A stretch of DNA of 64,000 nt from Sanderia malayensis (GCA_013076295.1 RQOL01000772.1:3997087-4061086), one strand, 5' to 3'. Counted from the stretch's first letter, positions 1 through 12,392 are shown. Notes: generated by a model not told the origin, from the sequence alone. Numbers and translations: made by a program.

Positions 1-1152
1 TTGATGAAAACCTCAGTTTTCATGGCGTTCTTTATTGCTCTTTCTGTTCAACACCCAGACTTCGTGTATTTAATTGGCCGCACAAAAGAAACAATGAGAC
101 ATAAACAAGAAATTTTGGCTGCATTCGATATATAGTCATCATACCATGTCTGACTCTTCTGATGAGACTGCATTTGTATTGGGCATTTTCACAACTCTAA
201 ACCATTCCACATTAAACCAATGCTTACAATATATTCCAAACCAATGTTTACAATATTTTCCAAACCAATGCTTCTGTGCGTGGTCTGAAATCCGCATACA
301 GCAAAGTTTAACTAGCTAAAAGACTCCGACTCCGTGTTTATTCGAAGCAATGTTTTCTTCACTTGATATATGTGAAGATTTATCATGAAGTGACCTGTTC
401 CTCTTGCCACTATATGAACGTTGTTAAAGTTGGAAATGTCAGTCACGTACACCATACAAAAAACCTGCTGCTTAAAATTGCATTGGCGTGGTAAGAAAAT
501 TAGCTATAATTCATCGGAGTCCTCTTACACGCACAGCCTCCACACACATAGACCTTAGTTTGCTTTGGTGATAAAATAACAAAGACAATTTGCCACCTGC
601 ACTAAAAATAAATATTTCAAGACGACATTTGACGTTGCTTTTGTTTCGCAAAACGTTTTTCATTTTTCCGGCTGAATTTGGACTTTCAGACAACTTCTGT
701 GATTCTGAATATAATGAATTTCGCATTCAGCAAAGAATATTAACTATATTCTCATAAAAATATCGGCTCTCTTGTGGGAAGTTTTGCCGTATAAGTTTCA
801 AGACAACTGCAGCTACATTGCCGACATTCTCTGAAAACTTTGCTTTTACAGACAACTAAAAATAAATTTACCCGTATATAAACAGGTGAATATTATTTAG
901 AAGACAAAGCAGCAACCCTGAAAATTTCCCACCGAAGAAAATTAGCTGCAACTGGAGATGAGGAGTTTATAGCGTTGTCATGGCAGCTGCTACATGTCCC
1001 AGAGTGCTTTGTACCACACCTTCGCTCCCACCTTTCACACAACAACACACGAATACAAGCCCGTAGGACAATTTCAATTACATAGTAATTCAATCCCTCT
1101 ATCCAACTAACCAGGTATAACCCACATACAAAAGACATTGCTACAGGCTTAC
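1..1152. other. Left-edge sequence without a supported gene
   Basis: AT-rich sequence upstream of the first exon I can support (which ends at 1153). Both strands contain only short open frames without recognisable domains. Further exons of the minus-strand gene at 1153-1797 probably lie here or beyond the left edge, because that gene shows a good 5' splice site at 1153 and needs more 3' exons. Apart from the short tandem repeat at 214-273, I see nothing else. Confidence 0.5.
214..273. repeat. 24-bp tandem repeat, about 2.5 copies
   Basis: The unit begins AAACCAATGCTTACAATAT and recurs at 214, 238 and 262 with a few substitutions; the last copy is partial. Simple local duplication with no coding potential. 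Confidence 0.8.
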
Positions 1153-1797
1153 CGATCGCAGATCTCGCTGACTTTGCTGATTATCCTGCAATTCCTCATC
1201 GACAAGTTTGGCCAATTCGTCTGATCCCATCGACGCGTTACTTCTCGGTTGATTTCCACTGTCTCTACCACTTTGTTGATCCTGCGGTGCCGGGTCCTCA
1301 TTCCTAAGCAAACGAACGCTACCATAAGCAATATTGACGAGACATCGCACAACTGATACAAATAGCTACGCACTGTAATGCGGGAAGGGGAATGCTGGGA
1401 CGGAAAGGGTTAAAGCGGCATGTGAAGAAGAAATGCGAAGTAAAAGAATATAATACATGATGTATTGAGGTTAAGTATCGGATACGAAGACATCCATGTC
1501 CGAATGATATCTAATAAGCCCACGGCGCTTGCAGGGGCGTTTATTATGGGAAAAAGACATTGAATCATTAGATAAACAAGATGAAACTCACTGAAACTCG
1601 TCATTGTTCAAATCATCAGGATGAACTTCTTGGACATCATCATAATCATGACCATTATCAGCATGGTTAGCCTCTTCTCCATTACGACCACCATTGCCAT
1701 CTTGGTCATTATATGCACCGTCATCCTGAATTAAAGTATCATCATCCTCAAAGTCTTCAAACGGAGTTGGTTCTGGCATCGTCATCCAAGCAACTGT
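1153..1797 (-). CDS. Unidentified acidic, Gln-rich protein, two exons seen
   Basis: Two minus-strand exons join cleanly. The first runs from about 1797 (or an ATG near 1785) to 1592 and ends CA before GTGAGT. The second, 1303-1153, follows a TTGCTTAG acceptor, restores the frame as Gln-Asn-Glu-Asp-Pro and ends before GTAAGC. The product is strongly acidic and polar: FEDFEDDDTLIQDD, many Asn/Asp/His, then a Gln-rich stretch and a possible helix around SDELAKLVDEELQDNQQ. An open frame at about 2003-1782, with a basic Lys/Arg-rich sequence, may be an upstream exon, but its frame does not run into the next without an unidentified splice. I do not recognise the family. The low-complexity acidic composition fits a nuclear or chromatin-associated protein, but this is not evidence of function. 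Confidence 0.4.
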
Positions 1798-2009
1798 TGC
1801 TCACGCCTGACAATTATATCTCCAATAGAATTGGGTTGTGCGATGTTATTACCTATAGCGGTGCTTTCTCTCAACCGAGAAACTCTCGTTGGAGAAAAAG
1901 CAATTTTTGTTGGAAAGTTATTTTCCAGTCGTCTTTGGAATGTATCTAGACGTTCAACTTTTTGCAGTTTAGTTTTTGCAATCTTCTTCTCTTGATTCTT
2001 CAATCCTTC

Positions 2010-3434
2010 CTTTTGTCACAACTTACGGCGTCTAGCTACGAAATGAATCTGATAACAAACAAAAGCTGTATACAGCAACGAAAACACCAACGTATCATGC
2101 ATACACAACGGGAATTAAAACTGCAGAGAAATGAGATGTTGTACCGACGGAGACATTAATAAAATACGACATCTATTTCGAATTGAATTAATTGAATGGA
2201 GTAACCGTGAATCCGTATTCACAACATCTGCATTTTCTCCAGTTTAATTCGCACTGTGCATTGAAATAAACACATTTCATAGGACATTCCTACAGGTTGC
2301 TGGATTCATAAAATACAGCTCATGAGAAATGAAGAAAATAAAAATAGGAGCCTTTGTTTTGTTACCATGGCCTCTTGTCATAAACAACAACAATTATAAT
2401 AATAATAATAGCGAATTTTTTAACGGGATATAAAGGTAAACAATTACAAAATTGCTGTTATCAATGTTTGTCCTGGTAAAAAGAAAGGTGCTTAAAAAGA
2501 AAACATTAAGATATCCCAATTGCAGGTCTAAAAAGCAGTTTTATATAATTAACATGGTAAAATCTTATACATATATAGTGTTCATAATCTCCCTAAAAGC
2601 AAAACATTGTCAGACATCCTTGCATTAAGTGGCAGTTCATTAAAAGCCTTTGCACTCATGTAGAAGAAAGAAGACTTTATCCTGGCGTAGGCGTATTCAG
2701 TTCTTACCAGTGGAAGGCACACACTACATTTACGTTGTCATAGACAACAACGCTCTAAGCAAACCATTCTTCTATTTATAACTATTATTTAGAGCCCAGC
2801 AGTTTATCGCAACCTTGCGTAGATCTTTCCACAAAGAGAAATGCGCACATTTAAAAATTCCCGTAAAATTACCTTAAAGTTGTTTAATTATTTATTTCTG
2901 TTTATTCAAATTTCATCCAAATGCTATGTTGCTCAAGGCATTTTGAATTAAAGCATTTTGTTAAAAATTAAAAAACTTAATTTAGCAAAATCTTCAATTA
3001 CTTTTGCTGCACTGCTATTCATATCATCTTTCAAATACAATTGAATTCAAGACGTGAAGCTCTTCTTACAAAATGTCTGTATAATCAATGTTGTTTGATT
3101 GTCCTCTAGTTTACAAATGATCCACAGGCTATTTTTGCAACTCTGAATACAGACACCATGTTTTTACTTTTATGTTATAGATAAGGAACATATGCACAAT
3201 AAAAAAATATCCCAGAATTGAAATAAAGACCTTGTCACTACTAACTTCATTACAAGATTACTATACATATCCAACTTTAAATCTACTTGTAAAACATATC
3301 ATAGTCTTCACATAGCTGTCAAAAATTGGCGCAATACTATGACGGTATAAAAAGGTCATCTTAATGGGACATATCTCAACCCAACTTCAAACGTTTGAGA
3401 TTGAAAAAGAAGTAAATATCTGCCAAACCTTGGT
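2010..3434. other. AT-rich intergenic region
   Basis: No exon with acceptable splice sites and no conserved protein segment could be found on either strand. It includes the likely 3' UTR of PRKRIP1 at its right end, just downstream of the stop at 3435, and short A/T tracts. Confidence 0.5.
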
Positions 3435-6400
3435 TTACTTGCCACCAATAACAAAATGATCTACATCTTCTTCAGACTCGCAACTTCCTTCACTTTTCTC
3501 CCCCTCAACCATTCCTTTATCTGAAAAATGAAGAAAAACATCAACTGCTTTATAGAAAGCACAATTCGTCCATGAAAAACAAACTTTCAGCTTCACAAGG
3601 TGGTAAGTGACTGTGCTATTAGTGGATCTGCAAACACATGGTCCACAGTCGACAACAATAGCACTTCGGTGCGTAATTCAAAGAATATTAGTATAATAGT
3701 ATAAGACATATCTAGCAACTCATTTCTTACTATCAATTTTTAAAGGCTGCTTTTTATTCTTTAATCTATTTCTTTTCTTCTTTTGCCTGAAAGAAAGAAA
3801 TTACACTGATAGCATAGCTTTCAAAACACTTTCAGCTGTTAAATAATCTGCATCTTGTAAAGTGCTACGTCTTTTGCTAAGTACAACATGTTTTGCAAAC
3901 TACTGCCTCCTCCGTAAACTACTATAGCTCTTGGTAAATACTGGAGTGGCCGCTAAATACCGAGTATCTGTAAGGTGCTAAAAAGAAAGATAGAAACCTT
4001 TTCTCTCTTAATTTTGCTGTTCTCTGCTCTGCTTTACTTTTATCCATTTCAATTTTATTATGGTATTCTTTGTTGGCCTTGTCCTGTGAAAAAGAATGAA
4101 GTTTCAACAAAAAACATGAGCACTAACATTCAAACATGTAATCTTGCTCTCCTATGCTCTGAGTATCTGTACCTCAGCAGCTTGTGCTTCAAGCCATTCA
4201 TTTCTTTTTGTTTCCCTTTCACGTATTCCTCTGTAAACATGAAACTCTCCACTCCCAGCACCAGCACTTGAGCCTGGAATAAAAAAATCCAATCATCATT
4301 TTACATTCTTAAGCTTATTACGTACTCATGTAGAAATTGGTGAAATGATAAGAACATGCAATAGATGCCATTATTGCTTGTTGCTTCCATGCCTTATGAA
4401 GTAAATGTATTGCTAGGGATTCATCTTACCCATTACATGCCTGACAAATTCTGGTGCATCTCTTGGTTTCCATTCTTTTCTCTTTCTAGGGAGCTCCACA
4501 GGCTTGTCCTGCAATAGATGAGATTCAATATGTGATCACCATTTGTTATAACGACACCACTTGCATTAAAGTAAATTAAATCCTCGAATAAGCTCCCCCC
4601 TCGATCTCGAATAAAGCCTCTACCTTCTAATCATTTGCCTGCGTTAACTAACATAATGTTTGCTGAATGCTAATGATGTTTACGTTAAAATTTTAATGTC
4701 GCCAGGACAAGATTCAGGACAAGATTCAGGACAAGATTCAGATTCGACAAAATTCTATTTTCAATCAATAATTAAGGCATCTAATAGTCAATACAGCAAA
4801 ACCAAACTAAAAATACCTGTTAGATATATCAATAAGCTTCAATATAAACTAAAAACCAAAATTATATTCCAGGTAATCTTGAAGTAATAACCGCTCGTGT
4901 GTTGTGTTGTCAATTTACGCAACCCCATAAGGCCGTGAACAATGGTCTCAAATCAAATAAATCGAAGCTATTTTTTAAAAAATCATAAAATACCTATTAG
5001 ATTTAGGAATGGGCTACAGTTTAAGCCCAAAACTGCGAAAATATTCCATGTTATAGTTTCAGAATCACCGCTCGTGTTTTGCCATACGCCATCACAAAAC
5101 TTCACTTAGGCCATAAACAATGACTTCCTGGACAAACAGTCCAAAATTTTGAACCAATACTAAAATACCTGCAAGCTTATTCAATAAACTGCAACTTAAA
5201 AAAAAATAGTTTAAAAATATCAAGTAACGGCTACACAATTACAACTTTTACAACGCAATGTTAGTGCACAAAATTTACTTAGGCCGTAAACAATGAGCCA
5301 CCGGGTATGCAAATCGGTCAAATTTCCAGACCAAGTGGAAATAACCCATTAGCAATAAGTATTAACTGTGGTGTGCAATAAAAATTGGGCAAATGATCTT
5401 GTCATTTTTCACAAAATTAGAGCTATAGCTCTCTAGACCAGGAAAATTTTTGTTGTTGAAAACAATGACCCCCGTACGTGCAAATTAAAAATTTCCCAGG
5501 ACAACATTCGCAATTTCCCTGCAGCTGCATCAATGAGCTATTTTTAGCAACCAAAAACAGTGTGGATATCGCAAAATTTTTGCAAAATTGCAAGTATTTC
5601 ATACCTTCAACTGCCAAGAGACCCATTTAGTAGCATGAACAGAAGAAACCCCCATCCTCCCAAAATAGTACAAAATAGGTAACAAATAGACATAGTGTCT
5701 GGAAAAGAACAATTCAGACGTGTCTATTTGTTACCTATTTTGTACTATTTTGGGAGGATGGGGGTTTCTTCTGTTCATGCTATTAAATGGGTCTCTTGGC
5801 AGTTGAAGGTATGAAATACTTGCAATTTTGCAAAAATTTTGCGATATCCACACTGTTTTTGGTTGCTAAAAATAGCTCATTGATGCAGCTACAGGGAAAT
5901 TGCGAATGTTGTCCTGGGAAATTTTTAATTTGCACGTACGGGGGTCATTGTTTTCAACAACAAAAATTTTCCTGGTCTAGAGAGCTATAGCTCTAATTTT
6001 GTGAAAAATGACAAGATCATTTGCCCAATTTTTATTGTACACCACAGTTAATACTTATTGCTAATGGGTTATTTCCACTTGGTCTGGAAATTTGACCGAT
6101 TTGCATACCCGGTGGCTCATTGTTTACGGCCTAAGTAAATTTTGTGCACTAACATTGCGTTGTAAAAGTTGTAATTGCGTAGCCGTTACTTGATATTTTT
6201 AAACTATTTTTTTTTAAGTTGCAGTTTATTGAATAAGCTTGCAGGTATTTTAGTATTGGTTCAAAATTTTGGACTGTTTGTCCAGGAAGTCATTGTTTAT
6301 GGCCTAAGTGAAGTTTTGTGATGGCGTATGGCAAAACACGAGCGGTGATTCTGAAACTATAACATGGAATATTTTCGCAGTTTTGGGCTTAAACTGTAGC

Positions 6401-6927
6401 CCATTCCTAAATCTAATAGGTATTTTATGATTTTTTAAAAAATAGCTTCGATTTATTTGATTTGAGACCATTGTTCACGGCCTTATGGGGTTGCGTAAAT
6501 TGACAACACAACACACGAGCGGTTATTACTTCAAGATTACCTGGAATATAATTTTGGTTTTTAGTTTATATTGAAGCTTATTGATATATCTAACAGGTAT
6601 TTTTAGTTTGGTTTTGCTGTATTCGCTATTAGATGCCTTAATTATTGATTGAAAATAGAATTTTGTCGAATCTGAATCTTGTCCTGAATCTTGTCCTGAA
6701 TCTTGTCCTGGCGACATTAAAATTTACGTTAAATCTTTGTGTCTTTTATCTTATACGTTAATTGAACATTGAGCATAGCAAAACAAACTTACAGGGTCTT
6801 TCAATAACTTCTCAAGCTGAAGTTTATTCAGGTCGTGTGCTGTTCTTGGTACATGGGCCTTATCTATGCCATCGTTTCCTTCTTTACTTTTTCTCTTCCT
6901 TTTCGCAGTATTAACAATTACGTCCAT
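3435..6927 (-). CDS. PRKRIP1: PRKR-interacting protein 1 homologue
   Basis: Six exons assemble into a 180-residue protein (human about 184): 6927-6793, 4508-4430, 4273-4173, 4083-3998, 3786-3731, 3520-3435. All junctions are GT-AG and keep phase. PRKRIP1 is a small nuclear double-stranded-RNA-binding protein found in late spliceosomes. Diagnostic sequence: LEKLLKDP, then the core EWKPRDAPEFVRHVMG followed by SSAGAGSGEFHVYR, which is almost invariant in the family. Next comes a long charged helix with many Lys/Arg/Glu, a basic patch QKKKRNRLKNKK, and an acidic tail ending DHFVIGGK, comparable to the family's short conserved C-terminus. The start is the first ATG of the first exon. Intron 1 (about 2.3 kb) houses a large fold-back transposon. 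TIMM22 starts 208 bp away in the opposite direction. Confidence 0.93.
4578..4625 (+). repeat. CGAATAAGC-type dispersed repeat, fragment
   Basis: Short fragment with CTCGAATAAGCTCCCCCCTCG followed by a second CTCGAATAAAGCC. It belongs to the same dispersed family as copies at about 19.1, 19.6, 26.5, 32.0, 42.8, 45.4, 52.3, 53.0 and 63.5 kb. It lies in PRKRIP1 intron 1, just outside the fold-back element. Confidence 0.6.
4690..6723. mobile_element. Fold-back transposon with 1-kb inverted arms
   Basis: Two arms of about 1003 bp (4690-5692 and 5721-6723) are inverted copies around a 28-bp spacer. Positions pair with a constant sum of 11413 from end to end, so the arms have no net indels; I saw only scattered substitutions. 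The termini read ATTTTAATGTCGCC and GGCGACATTAAAAT. The insertion is flanked by a 10-bp direct repeat TTACGTTAAA at 4680-4689 and 6724-6733, a target-site duplication. A subterminal 12-bp motif (CAGGACAAGATT) is repeated three times in each arm. Arm-internal frames are mirror images and resemble no known protein. Very long terminal inverted repeats and a 9-11 bp duplication are typical of Mutator-like (MULE) fold-back elements; that assignment is inference. No transposase is encoded. Confidence 0.9.
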
Positions 6928-7135
6928 CTTGTCTCTTCAACAAGCCCCAAAATGAAATGAATGAAATCCATCCATTCACCCCCACCTCATAATGTCTGCG
7001 GAGGAACTCCAGCAATGCTGCGCAGTAACATTTACTCGTGCTTCTTTCCTTGCAAAGCAATGTCATGCTTCCAAAACCACCAAGAGTGAAAATTATTCAT
7101 CTTTCTGTTTCAATACCTCTTGCTTCTGAAACGTT
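6928..7135. promoter_or_regulatory. Bidirectional promoter between PRKRIP1 and TIMM22
   Basis: The two start codons are 208 bp apart and face away from each other, so both 5' UTRs and core promoters must fit here. I see no convincing TATA box for either gene. The assignment rests on geometry alone. Confidence 0.6.
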
Positions 7136-8455
7136 ATGGATTATAACGACAACGAAACTGCCCAAGGCAGGGAAAATGTATCGACCGGCCTCAAGTTAAG
7201 CCAGATTATACCAGCACTGCAACAAGTTCGAAAGGAGAAGGTTAATGTTGTGCCTACTCCTGCCATACCAAGTATGACAAAAAGAAAAGAGGAAGTTGTT
7301 GTTGAAAGAGTGATGGAAAACTGTGCTTTCAAGACAGTCATGGCCTGTGTATTAGGTATTATGTTCAAATGATGTTTATTGAATTGTTATTTGGATTTAT
7401 TAAAGGTTTTGTTTTGCAACATAATATCTAATATCTTTATGCATGTTGGACAATACAATGTATCCATAAATGAGGTATTATTTTATATATCGAAGTAAAA
7501 CAAATTCATTGTGTTTTATTCAGGTTATGGGCTCGGAGCAGGATTTGGAGTCTTCACGGCTGGATTAGATTCCTCCATGCCATCTTACATGGCACCAGAT
7601 ACCCAGCAGCAAACCGCGAAATCTGTGTTTAGAGAAATGAAATCACGTGCTTCATCGTATGGAAAGAATTTTGCTGTTGTTGGTGCAATGTTCTCAGCAA
7701 CTGAATGCGTATTAGAATCAGTATGTCATGCCATAGCTGGCTGTTTTATCCCTATTCTGCTTTTCATTTTCACTTTGTTTGTGTTAGACCATGTGTAAAG
7801 ATTCTTAAATTGCCCAACCTCACAGGACTGTCTACCTTGAGCTTGACACTTGGTACTATAGTACAAGTAGTAATGATAATGATATAAAATTAATTCAAGT
7901 ATTTTAGCAGAATCAAGGCTTCATACAATGCAGTTTTCAATGCCATTCCTGCTGAAAAGGAAAAGAAAATGTCAAAAACTCAAACAAACCTTATCTAAAT
8001 CTACCATGCTCTGGTTTTGGGTTTTTTATTGTTTCAATTCTAAATCTTATTTGTTCTTTATCAGTATCGAGGAAAAACAGATTTACAAAATGGAACGATG
8101 GCAGGATGCATTACTGGTGGAATGCTTGGTTTACGGGGTATATTGCTTTTGAATTTTATTACATCAAATTCTGAATTTTATTATGACAAAAATCCATGGA
8201 ACTTTTGTAAAAATATGAAAAAGGGCTAACAATCCATAATTTGTTAGCATTATTCATTCTCCCAAAATTTGTGAAAGTCGTATCCCAGAATTTCTTTCAC
8301 TATTGAAGTATGAAATGCCAAGCAACAGCATTTTCAAGACATCTCGATGATTTAACTAATTAAATCTGATTTTAGCTGGAGGTCAAGCAGCACTTCTTGG
8401 TTGTGCTGGTTTTGCAGCATTTTCAACTGCCATTGATTATTACTTCAGACATTAG
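7136..8455 (+). CDS. TIMM22: Mitochondrial import inner membrane translocase subunit Tim22
   Basis: Four exons (7136-7355, 7524-7720, 8065-8137, 8376-8455) give 189 residues, against 194 in human. Tim22 is the channel subunit of the TIM22 complex that inserts multi-spanning carriers into the mitochondrial inner membrane. Diagnostic segments: ENCAFKTVMACVLGYGLGA (first membrane span), GVFTAGLDSS, the highly conserved YGKNFAVVGAMFSATECVLE, then YRGKTDLQNG and a final glycine-rich span GCAGFAAFSTAIDYYFRH. The paired Cys residues (SCAF/TECL-type positions in human) that form a disulfide are present as NCAF and TECV. Every splice junction is GT-AG and in phase. It shares its promoter region with PRKRIP1 and converges on SYCP1. 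Confidence 0.95.
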
Positions 8456-8950
8456 AGTCGTCATTGTGTGTGCAAGTTAATTCAATGCATTTCAGCTAAT
8501 GGTTGCTGCTCGAGAAGGTAGCGCTCGGAGCATTCCTATCCTGTGCCTGGGTCTTGGCTTTCTCCGTCTTGTATGACTGGACCTCAAAAAATCCATTCGG
8601 AATGAGAAGTGACAATTGTGGTTAACACATTCATGTATCATTGTAAAATATTTTAAACTATCTGTAGCAACTATATCATTGAAATGATTGGAAATGTTCT
8701 GTATGAATTACTGTAATGAAACAGAAGGACCTCTCACAGTGCCTCGTTAATTTTTCAAAATGATTTTCAGTTCCTACTAACTCTTAGTTTTATTCTATTT
8801 GAAATTGATATTAAACTCAAAATTTGTTATATAGACAACATATATATACGAATCTTCTATGACCTGTGAATTGTCTCAGTTTGAATCAGTTTCTGAAAGT
8901 CAACACAACTGAATATTAACAAACATCTTTTAACAAATGACGTCTGAACT
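8456..8950. other. Convergent 3' ends of TIMM22 and SYCP1
   Basis: Sequence between the TIMM22 stop (8455) and the SYCP1 stop (8951, opposite strand). It should hold both 3' UTRs. No further coding sequence seen. Confidence 0.6.
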
Positions 8951-11900
8951 CTATTCTTCTATCCCAAAGCTAAATGCTGCATCACTTTCAAACCATGACA
9001 AACTTTCTTCTTTTTTCTTTGTGCTTGCCCTTGGCACTATTTTCTTGACTTTGCTTTTAAACGGTGACTTTTTCGCCATGATACCAGGACTTCTTGCAAT
9101 CGCCTCTTTCTTTTTGTCCTCGTAATTTGGAAATAACTTGTTGAATTTCTCTTTCTCTGTAGGCTTCACAGCTTGTCGAGGTAAATCCCTTTTCAAGCGT
9201 TTTCCAGGACTTTGAATAACTGCGGCGGTTGCTTGCTTGGCTTTTTCAGCTGACAATGACAAGGTAGGGGATGCTTTGACGATTGGACGAACTGAATTGA
9301 CGTTACTTGTTGGTTTGTTTCCCCTGTAGACCAGCTTGGGTGACTTTTTGGTTTTCATGAGAACATCTTCTTCGTTATCTGACCCGTCTGTTAGATCACT
9401 GAATGCAACATGCTTTGATCTTGCAGGCTTTTCGTCACTCATTCTTAGAATTCCCTGCGGTGTTCTCGCCGGAGCTGGAATTAAAATAATTAAGAGTCGC
9501 TCACATTACTTCACAAGTGCTTGCTTCCAAAGTAATTAAACTACGCGTTTTTTTATAAGAAACCACTTCATAAGAAACTTACTAGTAGAATTTGTGCTAA
9601 ATTACAATAGATTCCTTTGTTCTATTGTTTTCCTTAACAATAGAAAACAATAGAAACTTTAAGAAACTCTTACTAGTAGGGTTTGAGCTAGGTTTCTTAT
9701 AAAATAAAAAACGTGTAATATTCTTGTATAAAGAATACAGTTAACAACATAATACATCCCAAAGAGACTTACCTGTGAGTGTTGAATTTAATGTCGGGGG
9801 TGTCTTGGGAGTTTTTGGTACTCGAGGACTGACTACCTGATTTGGCTTTGGTGATGGATAAAATGGCTTTTTTGCTACTTGCTTCTTTTCTTCTCTCGGT
9901 GTAACAAAAAGATCTGTAGATTTAAACAATCTCATGTCTTCATCAGATGTATCTTTATTAGACGTTGTAGATTCGTGCTCTGAAACATTGTAATTCTTCA
10001 TAAAACTTTGAATCTTTTCGTAATTCTCACTCAATTCTTTTATCTTCTTCTCTTTCTCTTCGATGCTTTTCTTGTAATCATCAATTTCCAACTGCTTTTC
10101 TTTCAGTGTTTCTTCAAAGCTGCTCTTACTTTGCACCAAGTCCTTTGTCTGCTTGTCAAACTCTTTCTCTTTTGCGTTCATTAATTTCTCATTATCCATT
10201 TTATACTTCTCTAACGTCTTGCACATTTCTGCTATCTGAGCATCAAAATTCTGCTTCTCTTCTCTGAGCTGCCGCTCTGCCTCATGCGACTGCTGTTTAG
10301 ACGATTTCATCTGCTCGTCCAAACTCTGGAGATCTTTTATAAGCACTTCCCTCTCATTTCGCAAAATCTCCGAATCAGCTTTAAATCTGTTAATATCAAC
10401 CAAACTGGCCTTCAACTGCATGTCTGCATTATCAAGCACTTCTTTCATTTTATTCTTATATCCCTCAAGCTCTCCCTTTGTTTCTTCCATCTCATTCTCC
10501 AGCTTTTTCATTGACTTCTGCTGAACTTTCAACTGAGTTTTGAGCGATTTCGTTTCCGCTTGAAACTTTGAAACCAACTTTGCTTTGTTATCCAGCTTTG
10601 TCTGCATGGATTTTACCCTATTCTCAGCATTTTCCAGCCTCTTGTCTCTTGATACGACCTCTTGTTGATGTGCATCTGCATTGTAGCCTTGCTCATCACG
10701 TAATTCTGTTATCGTCTTCTCTAGCACGCTTATATCATCTTTAGATTTCTCTAATTCCGAATAATGTTCTTCTAGAAGCATTGTTTTCTCTTGCAACTCT
10801 CGTTCTATCATCTCTTTTGCACTTTTCAATTCTTCTACAACCTGCCCCATGTGTTTATTCTCTGCAATTAGAGATTGGTTGTTTTGCTCTGCTGCAATCA
10901 TTTTTCCTGCTTCACTTTCTATCACATTTGTTCTCTCCTTTATTTCATTCCTGAGCTCCACTATTTCCGCTTTCAACTCGTTTTCTTTCGCCTCTAGTTG
11001 CACCAAATATACCTCTCTTTCTTTGAGCCCTTCCACCTCAGACCTACTTCTATTAAACACGTCATTCAGTTGATCGACCTTTTGTCTTTCTTCAAGCAAC
11101 ATTCTCTCTAACCCTTCCTTTTCTTCTCTTTTACTTTTCAGCTGTATTTCCTTTTCCTCCATCTCCAGGGTAATGACTTTCAATTCATCTTTAAGATTGT
11201 TTGCTGACGTTTTTAGCTCGTTGTTTAGGCTATAGAACTCATTGTAGTTCTGCTGTACTTGTTCAAGCAGTTCTGTTTTTTGTTGAATCGTTTCTTGCAG
11301 CTCTGTGACTTCTTGCTGCTTCTTTGCTAACTCGCATCCTTGTATATCAATTCTGTCTTGTTTCTCGCTCATTTCTCTACTTAGCTTCTCAAACTCTGAG
11401 GTCATTTCTGAAACTTTAATTTCATATTCTACTTTAAGACTCTGCGCTTCATTCATCAAAGTATTTTTTTCACATTTCTCTTCATTCAGGATGCTTTCTT
11501 GCTCGTAATACTTCCTACCAGCTTCTTCTAGCTTTGCTTGCAAACTTGAACATTCACTCTTGAAATGTTGAACCTCTTGATCAATTTGAGAAAGCCGCTT
11601 GTTAAGTTCTTCCATATTCTGTTTATAACTCTCATTTAATTCTTGAAGAGAGTTCGTCGTTTCTTCACCTTCTTTTATCTTCTTTATTAAACCCTCTTTT
11701 TCGTACTCATGGTCATTTTCAATTCTCTCAACATGTTTCTTCATTTCATGCTCTCTTGAGTTTACCTTGATTTCCAGCTCTTGAAATTTTAGGATGAGTT
11801 CTTTATATTTTTCAACTCTTTGGTTATTTTCACATTTCTGGACGTCCAGCATCTTCTCACCAGCAAAAACACTGCTCTCCAATTTAACAAGGTGCTCTTT

Positions 11901-12392
11901 TAAAGCGCTGCACATATTTCTCGTCACCCCAATTTTTTGAGTTGCTTCCTCTTGCGTCGTTCTATCCTCTTGCAACTTGGAATTTAGATTTTCATTCAAG
12001 AATTGCAATTCAAGGATTGATTTTCTCAAAGATTCCACAGTCTTGTTTGCTTCTATGATTTTTCGTTCCTTTTCTTTCAATTTAATTTCTGTGTTTATCT
12101 TCCATTGCTTAACTTTTTCTGCTTCTTGGTGCAGCTTCGAGTGCAATGTTGTTATTTTTTCTCCAGCTCTATCGGCCATCATTTCTTTTTGTCCATCGCT
12201 GTATTGTCTTGGTTTGGTTGTACAAGGCAGCAACAAGGGCTCAGTAACTTTTGCGTGTTGTACTTGTTGTCTATAATTGCGAAGTCCCCCTGTGGGGCCG
12301 AAGTCTTTCATTGACTCTTCGTACTGCTTACTGTATTGCGACGAATTCACATTTAACTGTGTTGGGTTGAAAACAAAACTCTGTCGTTGCAT
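8951..12392 (-). CDS. SYCP1: Synaptonemal complex protein 1 homologue
   Basis: Two coding exons, 12392-9773 and 9474-8951, join as ACA-G|CT-CCG to give 1047 residues (human 976). SYCP1 forms the transverse filaments of the synaptonemal complex: its C-termini lie on chromosome axes and its N-termini zip homologues together in meiosis. Residues about 75-145 match the conserved SYCP1 N-terminal block, with LHSKLHQEAEKVKQWK and ESLRKSILELQFLNENLNSK aligning to the human protein. A continuous heptad-rich coiled coil then runs to about residue 800. The tail is non-helical, Pro/Ser/Lys-rich and basic (SPFKSKVKKIVPRASTKKKE), as expected for a DNA-facing end. Unlike the many-exon vertebrate gene, almost the whole rod is one 2.6-kb exon. 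The intron contains a small MITE. Confidence 0.9.
9543..9716. mobile_element. MITE with TTATAAGAAACC termini (copy 1)
   Basis: Inverted ends ACGCGTTTTTTTATAAGAAACC (left) and GGTTTCTTATAAAATAAAAAACGTGT (right) bound about 174 bp in the single SYCP1 intron. The interior has smaller inverted repeats of CAATAG/CTATTG and several TAAGAAAC motifs. A longer relative with the same termini is at 25754-26143. Confidence 0.65.

Noticed and set aside
5423..5990. Two identical 67-residue frames facing away from each other
   Set aside because: They are the two arms of the fold-back element; no protein similarity and no start context.
7915..7980. Possible extra TIMM22 exon in the intron after exon 2
   Set aside because: Exons 2 and 3 already join in phase to give the conserved CVLESYRGKTD sequence, leaving no room for it.
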